DNA of 64,000 nucleotides from Roseiarcus sp963772555 (GCA_963772555.1 CAVYXQ010000029.1:62001-126000), one strand, 5' to 3'; shown: positions 43,341 through 52,855, counted from the first letter of the stretch. The notes: generated from the letters alone by a model not told the origin. Program-made: numbers and translations.

Positions 43341-43775
43341 GGTCAATAATCCTTACCCGATCGCGCCGCGGAGGCCTTGCCGACGCCGCTGGCAGCGCCG
43401 GTGAGCGCCCCTGGCGCGCGTGTTTTCGCGTTCTCGGCCAGAAGACCCCCTTGATGCGCGCTCCCGCCATCGCTTGCCGACCGCGAGCTTCATCCTTGGA
43501 CCCAAACTATATTGAGACATTGTCCACGCCCGCAAGCCCATTCTGACCTGGCGTTGCGATCGCCGGCGAACGCGAGCAACCCGCGCAGGCGGAGCCGACG
43601 ATTTTATCCGCGCTCATTGTTGCGCGGGCCAGGCCGCTCGGCTATGGATCGCGACAATAAGTCTTTGCTTCCGCCAACGTCCGAAACGGCACCCGCCGCG
43701 TCGCGGGATTATGAGCGCGAGGCGCATCGATAAGGGCTGCAACGGCGACAGCCGCTGCTGGGAGGACACGCCGGG
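43341..43775. other. Divergent intergenic region of the sugar-acid genes
   Basis: These 435 bases separate the minus-strand enolase-type gene from the plus-strand amidohydrolase and hold the promoters of both. No supported gene is seen. An AT-rich island CAAACTATATTGAGACATTG at 43503-43522, including the 9-base palindrome GACATTGTC (43516-43524), is the best candidate regulator site. No regulator gene is adjacent. Confidence 0.4.
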
Positions 43776-44645
43776 ATGGCCGAAATTCCCTTCGTCGACA
43801 CCCATTTTCATCTCCATGACCTTAAGCGCCCGGAGCTGCGCTATTCGTGGCTCGAACCCGACTCAATCCACGGCTTTCTGGGCAACATCGATGCGCTCAA
43901 GGCGCAGCACTATTGGATCGAAGACTACATCGCCGAGATCCGCTTCTCGAATGTGCCGAAGGCGGTCCACGTCCAGGCGGCGCTGGGGGTTGCGGACCCC
44001 GTCAACGAGACGAAGTGGCTTCAGGCTTTCGCCGACAGGACCGGTTATCCGCACGGCATCGTCGCCGAATGCCACCTTGCCGATCCTGGCGCCAAAGAGG
44101 TGCTCGACCACCACATGCATTACGCCAACGTGCGTGGAATCAGGGATTTCGGCAACGGGCGCTATCTTGTCGACAGCGCCTGGCGCGCGGGCTTCAAACA
44201 CCTGAAGCGCCATAATCTGGTCTCGTGCATCGATACGCGCATCCAGTATTTTGACGATCTCATCGACCTCGCCCGCGCTTTTCCGGACACGATGATTTGC
44301 GCCGATCACTGCGCGATCCCCGAGGCGCGTGACGATGCGTATTTCAAGCGCTGGTCGACGGCGATGCGCGCTCTAGCTAAAGCGGACAATGTCGTGATGA
44401 AGATTTCGGGCCTCGGCATGATGGACCGTCGATGGACCATCGAATCGTTGCGCCCCTGGGTGCTCGGCAGCATTGACGCTTTTGGCGTGGACCGCGTCGT
44501 TTTCGGCAGCAACTGGCCGGTCGATCGTATGTTCAGCTCCTATCCCGACCTGATCAACGCCTATGCGACAATCATCTCCGGCTTCAGCCGGGATGAGCAG
44601 GTCGCAATGTTCTCGAGCAATGCCGAAAGGCTTTTCAGGATCTGA
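43776..44645 (+). CDS. COG3618 TIM-barrel amidohydrolase, L-fuconolactonase-like
   Basis: The 289-residue protein starts MAEIPFVDTHFHLHDLKRPE. Metal and active-site motifs of the amidohydrolase fold appear as DTHFHLHD (HxH), KAVHVQAALGVADPVNETKW, ICADHCAIPEARDDAYFKRW and VFGSNWPVDRMFSSYPDLIN with the barrel-end Asp. COG3618 proteins include L-fuconolactonase, L-rhamnono-lactonase and 2-pyrone-4,6-dicarboxylate hydrolase. In this island a sugar lactonase is the natural reading. It starts a plus-strand run with the EthD-like and SDR genes. Confidence 0.85.
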   Translation: MAEIPFVDTHFHLHDLKRPELRYSWLEPDSIHGFLGNIDALKAQHYWIEDYIAEIRFSNVPKAVHVQAALGVADPVNETKWLQAFADRTGYPHGIVAECHLADPGAKEVLDHHMHYANVRGIRDFGNGRYLVDSAWRAGFKHLKRHNLVSCIDTRIQYFDDLIDLARAFPDTMICADHCAIPEARDDAYFKRWSTAMRALAKADNVVMKISGLGMMDRRWTIESLRPWVLGSIDAFGVDRVVFGSNWPVDRMFSSYPDLINAYATIISGFSRDEQVAMFSSNAERLFRI

Positions 44646-44777
44646 AGGAGAGAACTTTGGCCAGCGCAGCGAGTCCGGGGGAGCAATCGCGACCGCTTCC
44701 GCAGTCCATCTTTCCGCGCAGGAGCGTCGCGAGCATTGACGACGCGGCGGCTGCGCGTGTTTGAGGACCTATCGAGC

Positions 44778-45119
44778 ATGATCAGGCGAGTCAGTTTCAT
44801 CCGTCGCAAGCCAGGCCTCACCCCGCAGGAATTCTTCTCCCATTGGACCGGACGACATGCAGAGATCGTGCGCCAGCTGCCGGGGTTGCGCGGGCTGCGT
44901 TTCAGCCGCGTCGATCGCTGCGTGCCGGAGGAAGCCCGGTGGGATGGCGTCGGCGAGACCTGGTTCGACAGCATCTCGGACGCCGACCGCGCCTTCGCGA
45001 CCGACCCGTTTCGCGGAATGCTGGTCGAGGATCGGGCGAAATTCATCGGCGACGCGCATTCCTGCTATATCGAGGAACCGCCGGGCGCCCTGCCGCCCGT
45101 CGAAGCGAGCCGGCTATGA
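44778..45119 (+). CDS. EthD-domain protein
   Basis: The 113-residue protein starts MIRRVSFIRRKPGLTPQEFF and continues SHWTGRHAEIVRQLPGLRGL, the usual EthD/dimeric alpha-beta barrel pattern (FxxxWxxxHxxl). It then reads FDSISDADRAFATDPFRGML. EthD proteins are small dimeric ferredoxin-like folds found next to oxygenases and sugar or aromatic degradation enzymes; their role is unclear. Its stop overlaps the ATG of the downstream SDR gene (ATGA), so the two are translationally coupled. Confidence 0.83.
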   Translation: MIRRVSFIRRKPGLTPQEFFSHWTGRHAEIVRQLPGLRGLRFSRVDRCVPEEARWDGVGETWFDSISDADRAFATDPFRGMLVEDRAKFIGDAHSCYIEEPPGALPPVEASRL

Positions 45120-45883
45120 CGTGGAATCTGGCGGCGGGCCTTGGCGGCAAGCGCGTTCTGGTCACCGGCGGAGCCGGGGGGATCGGGCGCGAAGTCGCGC
45201 GGGCCTTTGGCGCGGCGGGCTCGCGGGTCGCGGTCGTCGATCTGGCCGAAGACAAGGTGAGGGCGGTCGTCGCCGAGATGGAGGGCGGGCCGCATCTGCC
45301 GTTGGCCGCCGACCTGCGTCCTGTCGCCGGCCACCCCAAACTCATCGAAACCGTAGTCGGGGCGCTTGGCGGCCTTGACATTCTCGTCTGCGCGGCGGCT
45401 GTCCTCGTGCGCCGCGCAAGCGTCGATGACGTTTCCGAGGCCGACTGGGATTTTCAGCACGACATCAATCTCAAGTCGACGTTCTTCCTCAATCAGGCCG
45501 CGGCGCGGGTCCTTCGACAGCAGGGGCGGGGCGGCCGCATCATCAACTTCACCTCGCAAGGGTGGTGGAGCGGCGGCTTCGGCGGATCGGTGGCCTACGC
45601 CGCGACAAAGGGCGGCATCGTCTCGATGACGCGCGGCCTCGCTCGTTCGCTGGCGAAGGACAACATCACCGTCAACGCAGTCTCACCCGGCGCTGCAGAT
45701 ACCGCGATGATGCGCAGCGGGATGACCGAGGAGCAGTTGGCGGGGACCATCGCTTCCATTCCGCTTGGACGCATGGCGGCGCCGTCGGAACTGGCGGGCG
45801 CCGTGCTTTTTCTCGCTTCCGACCATGCCGGCTACGTCACGGGCGCGACCATCAACGTCAGCGGCGGCTGGCTGATGTATTGA
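45116..45883 (+). CDS. SDR family oxidoreductase
   Basis: The 255-residue classical SDR shows the cofactor loop RVLVTGGAGGIGREVARAFG, an acidic residue after the second strand (VAVVDLAEDKV) that favours NAD, CAAAVLVRRAS in the NAG position, and the catalytic YxxxK in SVAYAATKGGIVSMTRGLAR after IINFTSQG. The protein ends ATINVSGGWLMY. It overlaps the EthD gene by four bases. Within a non-phosphorylating deoxysugar pathway it could be the 2-keto-3-deoxy-acid dehydrogenase, but several SDRs in the island compete for this role. Confidence 0.9.
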   Translation: MTWNLAAGLGGKRVLVTGGAGGIGREVARAFGAAGSRVAVVDLAEDKVRAVVAEMEGGPHLPLAADLRPVAGHPKLIETVVGALGGLDILVCAAAVLVRRASVDDVSEADWDFQHDINLKSTFFLNQAAARVLRQQGRGGRIINFTSQGWWSGGFGGSVAYAATKGGIVSMTRGLARSLAKDNITVNAVSPGAADTAMMRSGMTEEQLAGTIASIPLGRMAAPSELAGAVLFLASDHAGYVTGATINVSGGWLMY

Positions 45884-45913
45884 GTGGGCCTGAGAGGCGG
45901 AGAGGGAGAGCCC

Positions 45914-46230
45914 ATGTCCAATCCGCTGGCGCGGCGCGTGGCCGTCGTGACGGGCGCGGCGCGTGGGATAGGCGATGCGATCGCCGAAAGGCTTCTCGCT
46001 GAAGGAGCCAGTGTCTTCTCTCTCGACAAGCGTCGGCTTCCGAGCCGCGCGCCGGTGTTGCCTATCTCGAAGCCGATGTAGCCGATCCGGCCAGCGTCGC
46101 TGAGGCGTTCAGGGCGATCGATGCGAAAACCGGCCGGATCGACATCCTGGTCAATAACGCAGGCATTCAGCGCGTCGACCTTGTCGGCAAAATATCTTTT
46201 GCCGAATGGTCGGCAGGGAGGAACTGGTGA
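45914..46230 (+). pseudogene. SDR gene remnant (frameshift plus 3' deletion)
   Basis: The remnant starts MSNPLARRVAVVTGAARGIG and continues DAIAERLLAEGASVFSLDK, the first 40 residues of an SDR. The frame then breaks near 46030-46045 and resumes in another frame as GVAYLEADVADPASVAEAFR, AIDAKTGRIDILVNNAGIQR, VDLVGKISFAEWSA. Homology stops at about 46215 with no catalytic YxxxK region; a full SDR would need about 450 more bases. The following 116 bases to the next gene contain no remainder. It therefore differs from the single-indel genes elsewhere: this one has really lost its 3' half. Confidence 0.8.
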
Positions 46231-46346
46231 CGGAACAGCCGCGCTGAGGGGGGTCGGGGACCCGGACGGGTAAGGCCAAGATTTACAATATTCCCATGGC
46301 TGGCGCCATAGAAATCCTTGAGAAAGCCGCTCGCGGGTGACGAGCG

Positions 46347-47282
46347 TTAGGGTCCGGGCGCTAGGTACCTCGCCTGGAGGCTCTTGACCATCCAGACCAT
46401 TGTGTCGTTGAAGGGCGTCGGCACAGAATGCCGCCTTCCGGCCTCGACGATCGCTCCATTGACGACGTCGATCTCCGTCTGCCGGTTCGCCTCCACATCC
46501 TGCAGCATCGAGGCGCGCGCGCCGATCGCCTGCTTCAGCAAGCGGGTGATCGCTTGCCAGCGCTCGGCATGGTCGAGGTTGATCCCTTGCGCCTTCGCCA
46601 CCGCCACGACCTCGCCGAGCAACCCCTCCATGAGCGCGATCGTCCCTTCGTGCTCGATCAGTTCGTGCGCCGGGAAATGGAGCAGCGCAGCCGTCGGCAA
46701 AGTGCACACGTTCAAAGCGAGTTTCTTCCATATCTCGTCGACGATGTGCGACGACAGCTCCGTCTCGATCCCGGCTTTGCGAAAGGCCGCGACCGCGGCT
46801 TCGAGCCGAGGCGAATGAGAGCCGTCCAGCTCTCCCACGTGGGTCATTCCAAGTCCCGAATGCTTGACGCGGCCAGGGGCGAGCAGCGTCCCTGAATGAT
46901 AGGTAAGCCCGACCATTACGCGCGATCTCCCGGCCAGCGCCGCAATGCGATTCGCGTTGCCCCATCCGTTCTGAAGCGTCAGGATCGCCGTCTCCCTGCC
47001 GAGCATCGGCGACGCGGCGGTGATCGCCGCCTCCGTGTGGTAGCATTTGACGAAATTGACGATGAGATCGACCGGGCCGACATCCTTCGGCCGCGACGAA
47101 GCCTTGACGCGAATGGTCGCCGTCGAGCCGTCCTTCTCCTCGATTGCAAGGCCGTCGCGATCGATGGCGTCGACCGACGCATGCGACACGTCGACGAGAA
47201 CGACGTCTTCACCGGCGCGCGCAAGATAGCCGCCGAATAGACCGCCCATCGCGCCGCCACCGCCAAGAACTGCAATCTTCAT
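46347..47282 (-). CDS. Ketopantoate reductase-like (PanE/ApbA family) oxidoreductase
   Basis: The 311-residue protein starts MKIAVLGGGGAMGGLFGGYL (dinucleotide motif) and shows DLIVNFVKCYHTEAAI, AILTLQNGWGNANRIAALAG, VMVGLTYHSGTLLAPGRVKH and the catalytic Lys region EIWKKLALNVCTLPTAALLH. The family reduces 2-dehydropantoate in pantothenate synthesis, but copies in catabolic islands often act on other 2-keto or 2-hydroxy acids. Location among sugar genes favours a catabolic paralogue. The start follows GGGAGG. Confidence 0.85.
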   Translation of the reverse strand: MKIAVLGGGGAMGGLFGGYLARAGEDVVLVDVSHASVDAIDRDGLAIEEKDGSTATIRVKASSRPKDVGPVDLIVNFVKCYHTEAAITAASPMLGRETAILTLQNGWGNANRIAALAGRSRVMVGLTYHSGTLLAPGRVKHSGLGMTHVGELDGSHSPRLEAAVAAFRKAGIETELSSHIVDEIWKKLALNVCTLPTAALLHFPAHELIEHEGTIALMEGLLGEVVAVAKAQGINLDHAERWQAITRLLKQAIGARASMLQDVEANRQTEIDVVNGAIVEAGRRHSVPTPFNDTMVWMVKSLQARYLAPGP

Positions 47283-47462
47283 CGGTGATAGCCCTCCCCG
47301 GGCGGCTTTCGCTCGAGCTTCGCCCACCCAAGGAAAGCGGGTCAAGATCGCGGGCGAGGGAAACGTCCGCGTTGGCGTTGCAAAAGTTTTGCGACGGCGC
47401 CAATCTTGTCGCGTGGAGCTCGATAACGGCTTCAATCGCTCCGGGTAGAGAGTTCGAGCGCC

Positions 47463-48209
47463 ATGTCCAAGACCATTCTCGTTACCGGCGGCTCGCGCGG
47501 CATCGGGCGGGCGGCCTGTCTGCTTGCGGCGCAGCGCGGCTGGTCGGTCGGCGTCAATTACCTGAAGGACAGCGCGGCCGCGCAGTCGGCCGTCGCCGAG
47601 GCGGAGCGTTCAGGCGCGAAGGCGATCGCGGTGGCGGGGGACGTGTCGCGTGAGAGCGATGTCATCGCCATGTTCGAGGCGACAACGAGGGCGCTCGGGC
47701 CTCTCGACGGCGTCGTCGTCAACGCCGGCGTCGCGGCGACATCGTCGCGCCTCGTCGACATGAGCGTCGAGCGCATGCGGCAGGTCTTCGACGTGAATGT
47801 GCTCGGCGCATTTCTGGTGGCGCGCGAGGCCGCGCGACGCATGAACAAAAGCCGCGGCGGCAAAGGCGGCTCGATCGTCTTGATCTCTTCGGTCGCCGCG
47901 CGGATCGGCGCGCCCGACACCTATGTCGACTATGCCGCCTCAAAGGCCGCGGTCGACGCCATGGCGCTGGGTTTGTCGAAAGAATTGGGTCGCGAGGGCG
48001 TGCGCGTCAACTCGATCCGTCCCGGCGTCATCGAAACGGAAATTCATGCCGCCTACGGCGAGCCCGAGAGGCCATACAAGATCGGCGCCTCGACTCCGCT
48101 CGGGCGGCCGGGAAAAGCGAATGAAATCGCGGAGGCGATCGTCTGGCTCCTGAGCGATGCATCCTCCTACGTCACGGGCGCGATCATCGACGTGACCGGC
48201 GGGCGCTGA
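47463..48209 (+). CDS. SDR family oxidoreductase (glucose 1-dehydrogenase/FabG-like)
   Basis: The 248-residue classical SDR shows SKTILVTGGSRGIGRAACLL, GVVVNAGVAATSSRLVD, the catalytic Ser in VLISSVAARIGAP and Tyr/Lys in DYAASKAAVDAMALGLSKEL, and ends YVTGAIIDVTGGR. It starts the CUT2 transporter operon: the ATPase gene begins five bases after its stop. It could therefore oxidise the imported sugar or a derived acid. Cofactor preference is not certain; NYLKD after the second strand hints at NADP. Confidence 0.9.
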   Translation: MSKTILVTGGSRGIGRAACLLAAQRGWSVGVNYLKDSAAAQSAVAEAERSGAKAIAVAGDVSRESDVIAMFEATTRALGPLDGVVVNAGVAATSSRLVDMSVERMRQVFDVNVLGAFLVAREAARRMNKSRGGKGGSIVLISSVAARIGAPDTYVDYAASKAAVDAMALGLSKELGREGVRVNSIRPGVIETEIHAAYGEPERPYKIGASTPLGRPGKANEIAEAIVWLLSDASSYVTGAIIDVTGGR

Positions 48210-48214
48210 CGGTC

Positions 48215-49768
48215 ATGAACGAGACGCTGGAGCTTGCCGACGGAGCGGCGGTCGTCGCGCCAATCCTTGAGATTCGTGGCGTGGCCAAGCGTTTTGACGC
48301 CACGCAGGCGCTGGATGACGTTTCGCTTGCGCTTTACGCCGGCGAGATCCACGCGCTGCTTGGAGAGAACGGGGCCGGCAAGTCGACGCTCATCAAGATC
48401 ATAACCGGCGTGCATCAGCCGGATCACGGCGAGCTGTTTCTGGCCGGCCGGCCGGTTACGATTCGCAGCGCCGCCGAGGCGCAGCGGCTCGGCGTCGCCG
48501 CCATCTATCAAGAACCTCTGCTGTTTCCCGATCTCAATGTCGCCGAGAACATATTCATCAGTCATCAGAACCGTGGAGCGGTGGTCCACTGGCGACAGAT
48601 GTTTCACGACGCCGAAAGGATCCTAGCCGAGCTCGGCGTCGCGCTGGACGTTCGAAATCCGGCGCGCGGACTGACATTGGCCGCCCAGCAGTCGGTCGAG
48701 ATCGCCAAAGCCATTTCTCTCAACGTTCGCATCCTGATCATGGACGAGCCGACTGCGTCGCTCTCCGCTCACGAGGTGCAGGAGCTGTTCAAGCTTGCCC
48801 GCGATCTGAAGCGGCAGGGCGTCGCCATCCTCTTTGTCAGCCATCGCATGGAAGAGGTATTCGAGATCGCCGATAAGGTTACGGTCTTTCGCGACGGATG
48901 CTTGATCTCGACACGCACACGCCGTGAAACGACGCCACAGCGTGCAATCGCCGACATGGTTGGCCGTGAGATCGATCTGACGGAGGCGCCGACAAGCTCG
49001 GCCGGAAAAGACCGTGTCCTCTCGGTGGCCAATCTCAGCCGCAGCGGCGTCTTCGAGGGCGTGACCTTCGATCTCCACCGGGGCGAGGTGCTGGGGTTCG
49101 CGGGCCTGATTGGCGCGGGCCGCACCGATGTCGGGCTTGCGCTTTTCGGCATCGAACCCGCGACCTCGGGAACGATTGTCCTCGACGGCAAACCGGTCAC
49201 GGTCCGCTCGGCGCGCGAGGGCATGAACCTCGGGATCGCCTATGTTTCGGAGGACCGGCGTCAGCTTGGGCTCGTTCTCCCGATGGCGATTTTCGCCAAT
49301 ATCACGCTGCCAATTCTGCGCAATTATCTCAATCGCCTCGGACTCGTCCGAACGGGCCTGGAGCGGCAGACCGCCGAAGTCTTTCGCGCCCGGCTCGCGA
49401 TCCGCACGCCCTCGGTCGATCTCGAAGTCGCCAAGCTGTCGGGCGGCAATCAGCAGAAGGTCATGTTGAGCAAGTGGCTCAACACCAATCCCTCCGTCTT
49501 GATTCTCGACGAGCCGACGCGCGGTGTCGACGTCGGCTCCAAGGCGGAGGTGCACGCCATCATCGGCCAGCTCGCGGCAGAGGGCATCGGCGTGATCGTG
49601 ATCTCGTCGGATCTGCCCGAGGTGCTGGTTCTCAGCGACCGCGTGCTGGTGATGAGAGAGGGCCGGCAAATGGCGATTCTCGACCGGGCCGAAGCCAATG
49701 AGGAAACCGTTATGACCGCGGCGATGGGCCAGAGATCGACGGAACCGGCAGACGGAAGGCCGTCATGA
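48215..49768 (+). CDS. CUT2-type sugar ABC transporter ATP-binding protein (two ATPase domains)
   Basis: The 517-residue protein has two fused nucleotide-binding domains. The first shows LLGENGAGKSTLIKIITGVH (Walker A), YQEPLLFPDLNVAENIF, LTLAAQQSVEIAKAI and ILIMDEPTASLS. The second shows FAGLIGAGRTDVGLALFGIE, SGGNQQKVMLSKWLNTNPSV and LILDEPTRGVDVGSKAEVH. The degenerate first signature and second Walker A are normal for CUT2 ATPases of the RbsA/RhaT type. The permease gene overlaps its stop by four bases. The system probably imports rhamnose or another (deoxy)aldose. Confidence 0.93.
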   Translation: MNETLELADGAAVVAPILEIRGVAKRFDATQALDDVSLALYAGEIHALLGENGAGKSTLIKIITGVHQPDHGELFLAGRPVTIRSAAEAQRLGVAAIYQEPLLFPDLNVAENIFISHQNRGAVVHWRQMFHDAERILAELGVALDVRNPARGLTLAAQQSVEIAKAISLNVRILIMDEPTASLSAHEVQELFKLARDLKRQGVAILFVSHRMEEVFEIADKVTVFRDGCLISTRTRRETTPQRAIADMVGREIDLTEAPTSSAGKDRVLSVANLSRSGVFEGVTFDLHRGEVLGFAGLIGAGRTDVGLALFGIEPATSGTIVLDGKPVTVRSAREGMNLGIAYVSEDRRQLGLVLPMAIFANITLPILRNYLNRLGLVRTGLERQTAEVFRARLAIRTPSVDLEVAKLSGGNQQKVMLSKWLNTNPSVLILDEPTRGVDVGSKAEVHAIIGQLAAEGIGVIVISSDLPEVLVLSDRVLVMREGRQMAILDRAEANEETVMTAAMGQRSTEPADGRPS

Positions 49769-50823
49769 ACTGGCTCAAACGCCGGGTCCGCCCGGAGCAG
49801 GTCCGCGAGTTGAGCCTGCTCGTCCTCATCGTTGTGGCGATCGTCTTGTTCGGGTCGTTCATCGGCAATTACTATAGCTTCCGCACATTCAATCGCATTG
49901 CATCGAGCGTCGCGATCATAACGGTCGTCGGCGTCGGCCAGACGCTGGTTGTCCTGACGCGCAATATCGACCTGTCGGTCGGCTCGATCGTGGGCTTCAC
50001 TGCCTATTTCGTCGGAACGCTGATCGCCAACCACAACGGCATCAATCCCTTGCTGGCCGTCGCGGTCGCGATTGCGCTCGGGGCGGCGCTGGGCGTCGTC
50101 AATGGGGTCATCGTGGCATGGGGGAGGGTGCCTGCGGTCGTGGTGACGCTTGGAACGCTGGCGATTTATCGCGGCGTGCTGGTCGACCTGTCCGGCGCCA
50201 AGACCGTGACGACCGACAGCCTGCCGCAGTGGCTCATCAACATTCCCCTGGTCAATGTCGCGCCGATCGGGAGTCTCGACGTTCGCCCCCTGTTCGCGCT
50301 CGCGCTCGTCATCGTTATCGTATTCCAGCTCGGAACGACCTATCTGAGTTTCGCCCGACGCTTCTATGCGATCGGCTCCAATCCCGAAGCGGCGCAGCTC
50401 ATCGGACTGCCGATCAAGGGCGTGATCTTTATCGCCTTCGTCATCTGCGGCGCCCTTTCAGGGCTCGGCGGCTTCATGCTTCTCGCCCGGTTTGGCAACA
50501 TCACGGTCGAGGCTGGACGCGGCCTGGAGCTCAGCGTGGTCGCCGCTGTGGTCGTCGGCGGCGTCAATATCTTTGGCGGCTCGGGAACGGTATCGGGGGC
50601 GATGCTTGGCGCAGTGATGATCGGGACGCTCGAGCAGAGTCTCTTCCGCCTGGGCATCAGCGAGTTCTGGCTCAATGCGGTGCTCGGGCTCCTGATCTTG
50701 CTGGCGGTAGCGAGCGACGCAGTCATCCTGCAGCGCCTGCGCCAGCTTTGGGGCGGCACGGAGTTGAAGCTGGTCGCCAAGGAGGCCGGGGCGGTGTCCG
50801 AGAAAGGCGCGTCGCGGCTATGA
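49765..50823 (+). CDS. CUT2 sugar ABC transporter permease 1
   Basis: The 352-residue RbsC-like permease has about nine transmembrane segments. Family motifs are TVVGVGQTLVVLTRNIDLSV, GSIVGFTAYFVGTLIANH, GRVPAVVVTLGTLAIYRGVL, FYAIGSNPEAAQLIGLPIKG and VVAAVVVGGVNIFGGSGTVS. The start overlaps the ATPase stop (ATGA), and the second permease overlaps its own stop. Two separate permeases, as here, are typical for rhamnose-type CUT2 systems (RhaP and RhaQ). Confidence 0.92.
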   Translation: MNWLKRRVRPEQVRELSLLVLIVVAIVLFGSFIGNYYSFRTFNRIASSVAIITVVGVGQTLVVLTRNIDLSVGSIVGFTAYFVGTLIANHNGINPLLAVAVAIALGAALGVVNGVIVAWGRVPAVVVTLGTLAIYRGVLVDLSGAKTVTTDSLPQWLINIPLVNVAPIGSLDVRPLFALALVIVIVFQLGTTYLSFARRFYAIGSNPEAAQLIGLPIKGVIFIAFVICGALSGLGGFMLLARFGNITVEAGRGLELSVVAAVVVGGVNIFGGSGTVSGAMLGAVMIGTLEQSLFRLGISEFWLNAVLGLLILLAVASDAVILQRLRQLWGGTELKLVAKEAGAVSEKGASRL

Positions 50824-51785
50824 GGGCGCTTGAGAGGCTCAAGGGCTGGGAAACAATGATGCTCGCGCTTCTGGTCGCGATCGTCGCGTTCAACAGCGTT
50901 GGCTCCCCTTACTTCCTCAGCGTCGGAAATATCGTCAATCTGTTCCAACTGTCGATCGAGAAGAGCATCGTGGCGCTGACGATGGCGCTGGTGATCATCG
51001 GCGGCGAAATCGATCTTTCCGTCGCTTCGGTCATGGGACTTTCGGCCTGCGTCATGGCCTGGACGTTCCACAAGGGCGTCCCGATGCCGCTCGCCATTCT
51101 CATCGCACTCGCTGCAGGCGTTCTTGCCGGCCTCAACAACGCCTTCTGGATCGCGAGGGTCGGCCTGCCGTCGCTCGCAGTCACTCTGGCTGGCCTGATC
51201 GGCTATCGCGGCATCGCTCGCATCCTGCTTGAAGATCGCGCGATCGGCGATTTTCCCGACTGGTTCAACACGCTCGGCCAGCAGTCTCTGATCGGGCCGC
51301 TGACGGCGGCGATCTCGATTTTCCTTGTGCTCTTCGTCTTCTTCGCGATTGTGCTGCACGGCTCCGCTTTCGGTCGCCTCGTCTATGTCGTGGGCAGCAA
51401 CGTTCAGGCGGCGCGCTATTCCGGCGTGCGGGTCGGGTTGGTCAAGGGGAGCTTGTTCGTCGGCTCGTCCTTTGTGGCGTCGCTCGCGGGAATCCTTTAC
51501 TCTGCCCGATTGGGATCGGTTCGCGGGGACATGGCGGAGGGCTTCGAACTCGACATCATCACCGCCGTGCTTTTGGGAGGCGTCAGTATTTTCGGCGGCA
51601 AGGGCAATCTGGTCGGCGTTGGCTTGGCGCTGCTTGTGATCTTGAACCTTCGCAACGGAATGGGGCTTGCCGACATCACCGGCAACACGCAGAATTACGT
51701 GATCGGGGGGCTTCTCATCCTCTCGGTGTTGATCCCGAATATGTGGCAAGACCTACGCAACAAATGGAAAGGGAGAGAAACATGA
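50820..51785 (+). CDS. CUT2 sugar ABC transporter permease 2
   Basis: The 321-residue second RbsC-like permease starts MRALERLKGWETMMLALLVA. Motifs are VALTMALVIIGGEIDLSVAS, GRLVYVVGSNVQAARYSGVR, ELDIITAVLLGGVSIFGGKG and TGNTQNYVIGGLLILSVLIP. The ATG overlaps the stop of permease 1 and the binding-protein gene begins inside its stop (ATGA), so all four genes are coupled. It would form a heterodimer with permease 1. Confidence 0.92.
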   Translation: MRALERLKGWETMMLALLVAIVAFNSVGSPYFLSVGNIVNLFQLSIEKSIVALTMALVIIGGEIDLSVASVMGLSACVMAWTFHKGVPMPLAILIALAAGVLAGLNNAFWIARVGLPSLAVTLAGLIGYRGIARILLEDRAIGDFPDWFNTLGQQSLIGPLTAAISIFLVLFVFFAIVLHGSAFGRLVYVVGSNVQAARYSGVRVGLVKGSLFVGSSFVASLAGILYSARLGSVRGDMAEGFELDIITAVLLGGVSIFGGKGNLVGVGLALLVILNLRNGMGLADITGNTQNYVIGGLLILSVLIPNMWQDLRNKWKGRET

Positions 51786-52825
51786 GGAAACTTCTTTTGG
51801 GTGGCGCCGCGCTCGCAATGATCGCGGTACTGCCTGGATACGCGCTGGCCCAGGTCGCCATGGCGACGCCCGGCAAAGCTGAAAGTATGGTGCTGCTGCC
51901 CAAATTCCTTGGGATTCTGCCGTTCGACCAGGCGCACAAGGGGGCCGAGGAGGCCGCCAAGGAGCTGAAGAACCCGACAGCGCTGCAGTACCTCGGTCCG
52001 ACTCCGCAAAACAGCGTCGCCGGACAGATCGAAATCGTCACCAACGCCACGACCCAGGGCGTCAACGCGATCATGATCTCGAACAACTCGGGCGATCAGA
52101 TCGTGCCCGCGGCGAAGGCCGCGCAGGCCAAGGGCATCAAGGTCGTGACTTGGGACTCGCCAATTCCCTCGGGCGAAGGCGAAAACGTGTTTGTCGCTCA
52201 GGTCGACTTTGCCGCCATCGGCAAGGTGATGGCCGACATGACCCTCGACCTCACCGGTCCCGGCGGCGGCAAGTTCGCCATCCTGTCCGCATCGCCCGAC
52301 GCGGCAAACCAGAACGCTTGGATTGCTGCAATGAAGACGGCGCTGAAGGATCCCAAATACGCGAAGCTCGATCTGGTCGATACGGTCTACGGCAACGACG
52401 AGTCGGAGAAGAGCTATACGCAGGCGCAGGCTCTCGTCGACAAATACCCGGACCTCAAAGTGATCATGGCGCCGACCTCGGTTGGCATCGTCGCCGCCGC
52501 CAAGGCGTTGCAGGACGAGAAGCTCTGCGACAAGGTGAAGGTCAGCGGGCTCGGCCTGCCAAGCGAGATGCTCGCCTATACCAAGAACGGCTGCGCCCCG
52601 GAGTTCGCTTTGTGGAGCTTCGTCGATCTCGGATACCTCACCTATTACACGGCCTATCTGCTCGCCACCGACGCTCTCAAAGCTGAAGAGGGCGCGAAGT
52701 TCAAGGCCGGCCGCATGGGCGAATACACCATCACCAAGGATCCGACCCGCTCCAAGGGCCTGCGCATCCTGATGGGACCGTTCACGGTCTACAACAAAGA
52801 CAACGTCGAAGCGGCGGCGAAGTAG
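51782..52825 (+). CDS. CUT2 sugar ABC transporter substrate-binding protein (RhaS-like)
   Basis: The 347-residue protein starts MRKLLLGGAALAMIAVLPGY, a signal peptide (ALA cleavage near residue 23). The periplasmic-binding-protein type 1 fold shows FLGILPFDQAHKGAEEAAKE, TTQGVNAIMISNNSGDQIVP, AKGIKVVTWDSPI, FAILSASPDAANQNAWIAAM and KVIMAPTSVGIVAAAKALQD. Its nearest named relatives are rhamnose-binding proteins. GGGAG precedes the ATG. A rho-independent terminator follows at 52856-52889, ending the five-gene operon that began with the SDR at 47463. Confidence 0.92.
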   Translation: MRKLLLGGAALAMIAVLPGYALAQVAMATPGKAESMVLLPKFLGILPFDQAHKGAEEAAKELKNPTALQYLGPTPQNSVAGQIEIVTNATTQGVNAIMISNNSGDQIVPAAKAAQAKGIKVVTWDSPIPSGEGENVFVAQVDFAAIGKVMADMTLDLTGPGGGKFAILSASPDAANQNAWIAAMKTALKDPKYAKLDLVDTVYGNDESEKSYTQAQALVDKYPDLKVIMAPTSVGIVAAAKALQDEKLCDKVKVSGLGLPSEMLAYTKNGCAPEFALWSFVDLGYLTYYTAYLLATDALKAEEGAKFKAGRMGEYTITKDPTRSKGLRILMGPFTVYNKDNVEAAAK

Positions 52826-52855
52826 TTCGCCTTAAGCGCGCCGGACAGACATGAA

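Noticed and set aside
43516..43524. GACATTGTC palindrome as a GntR operator
   Set aside because: It is too short to separate from chance, and no GntR gene is adjacent.
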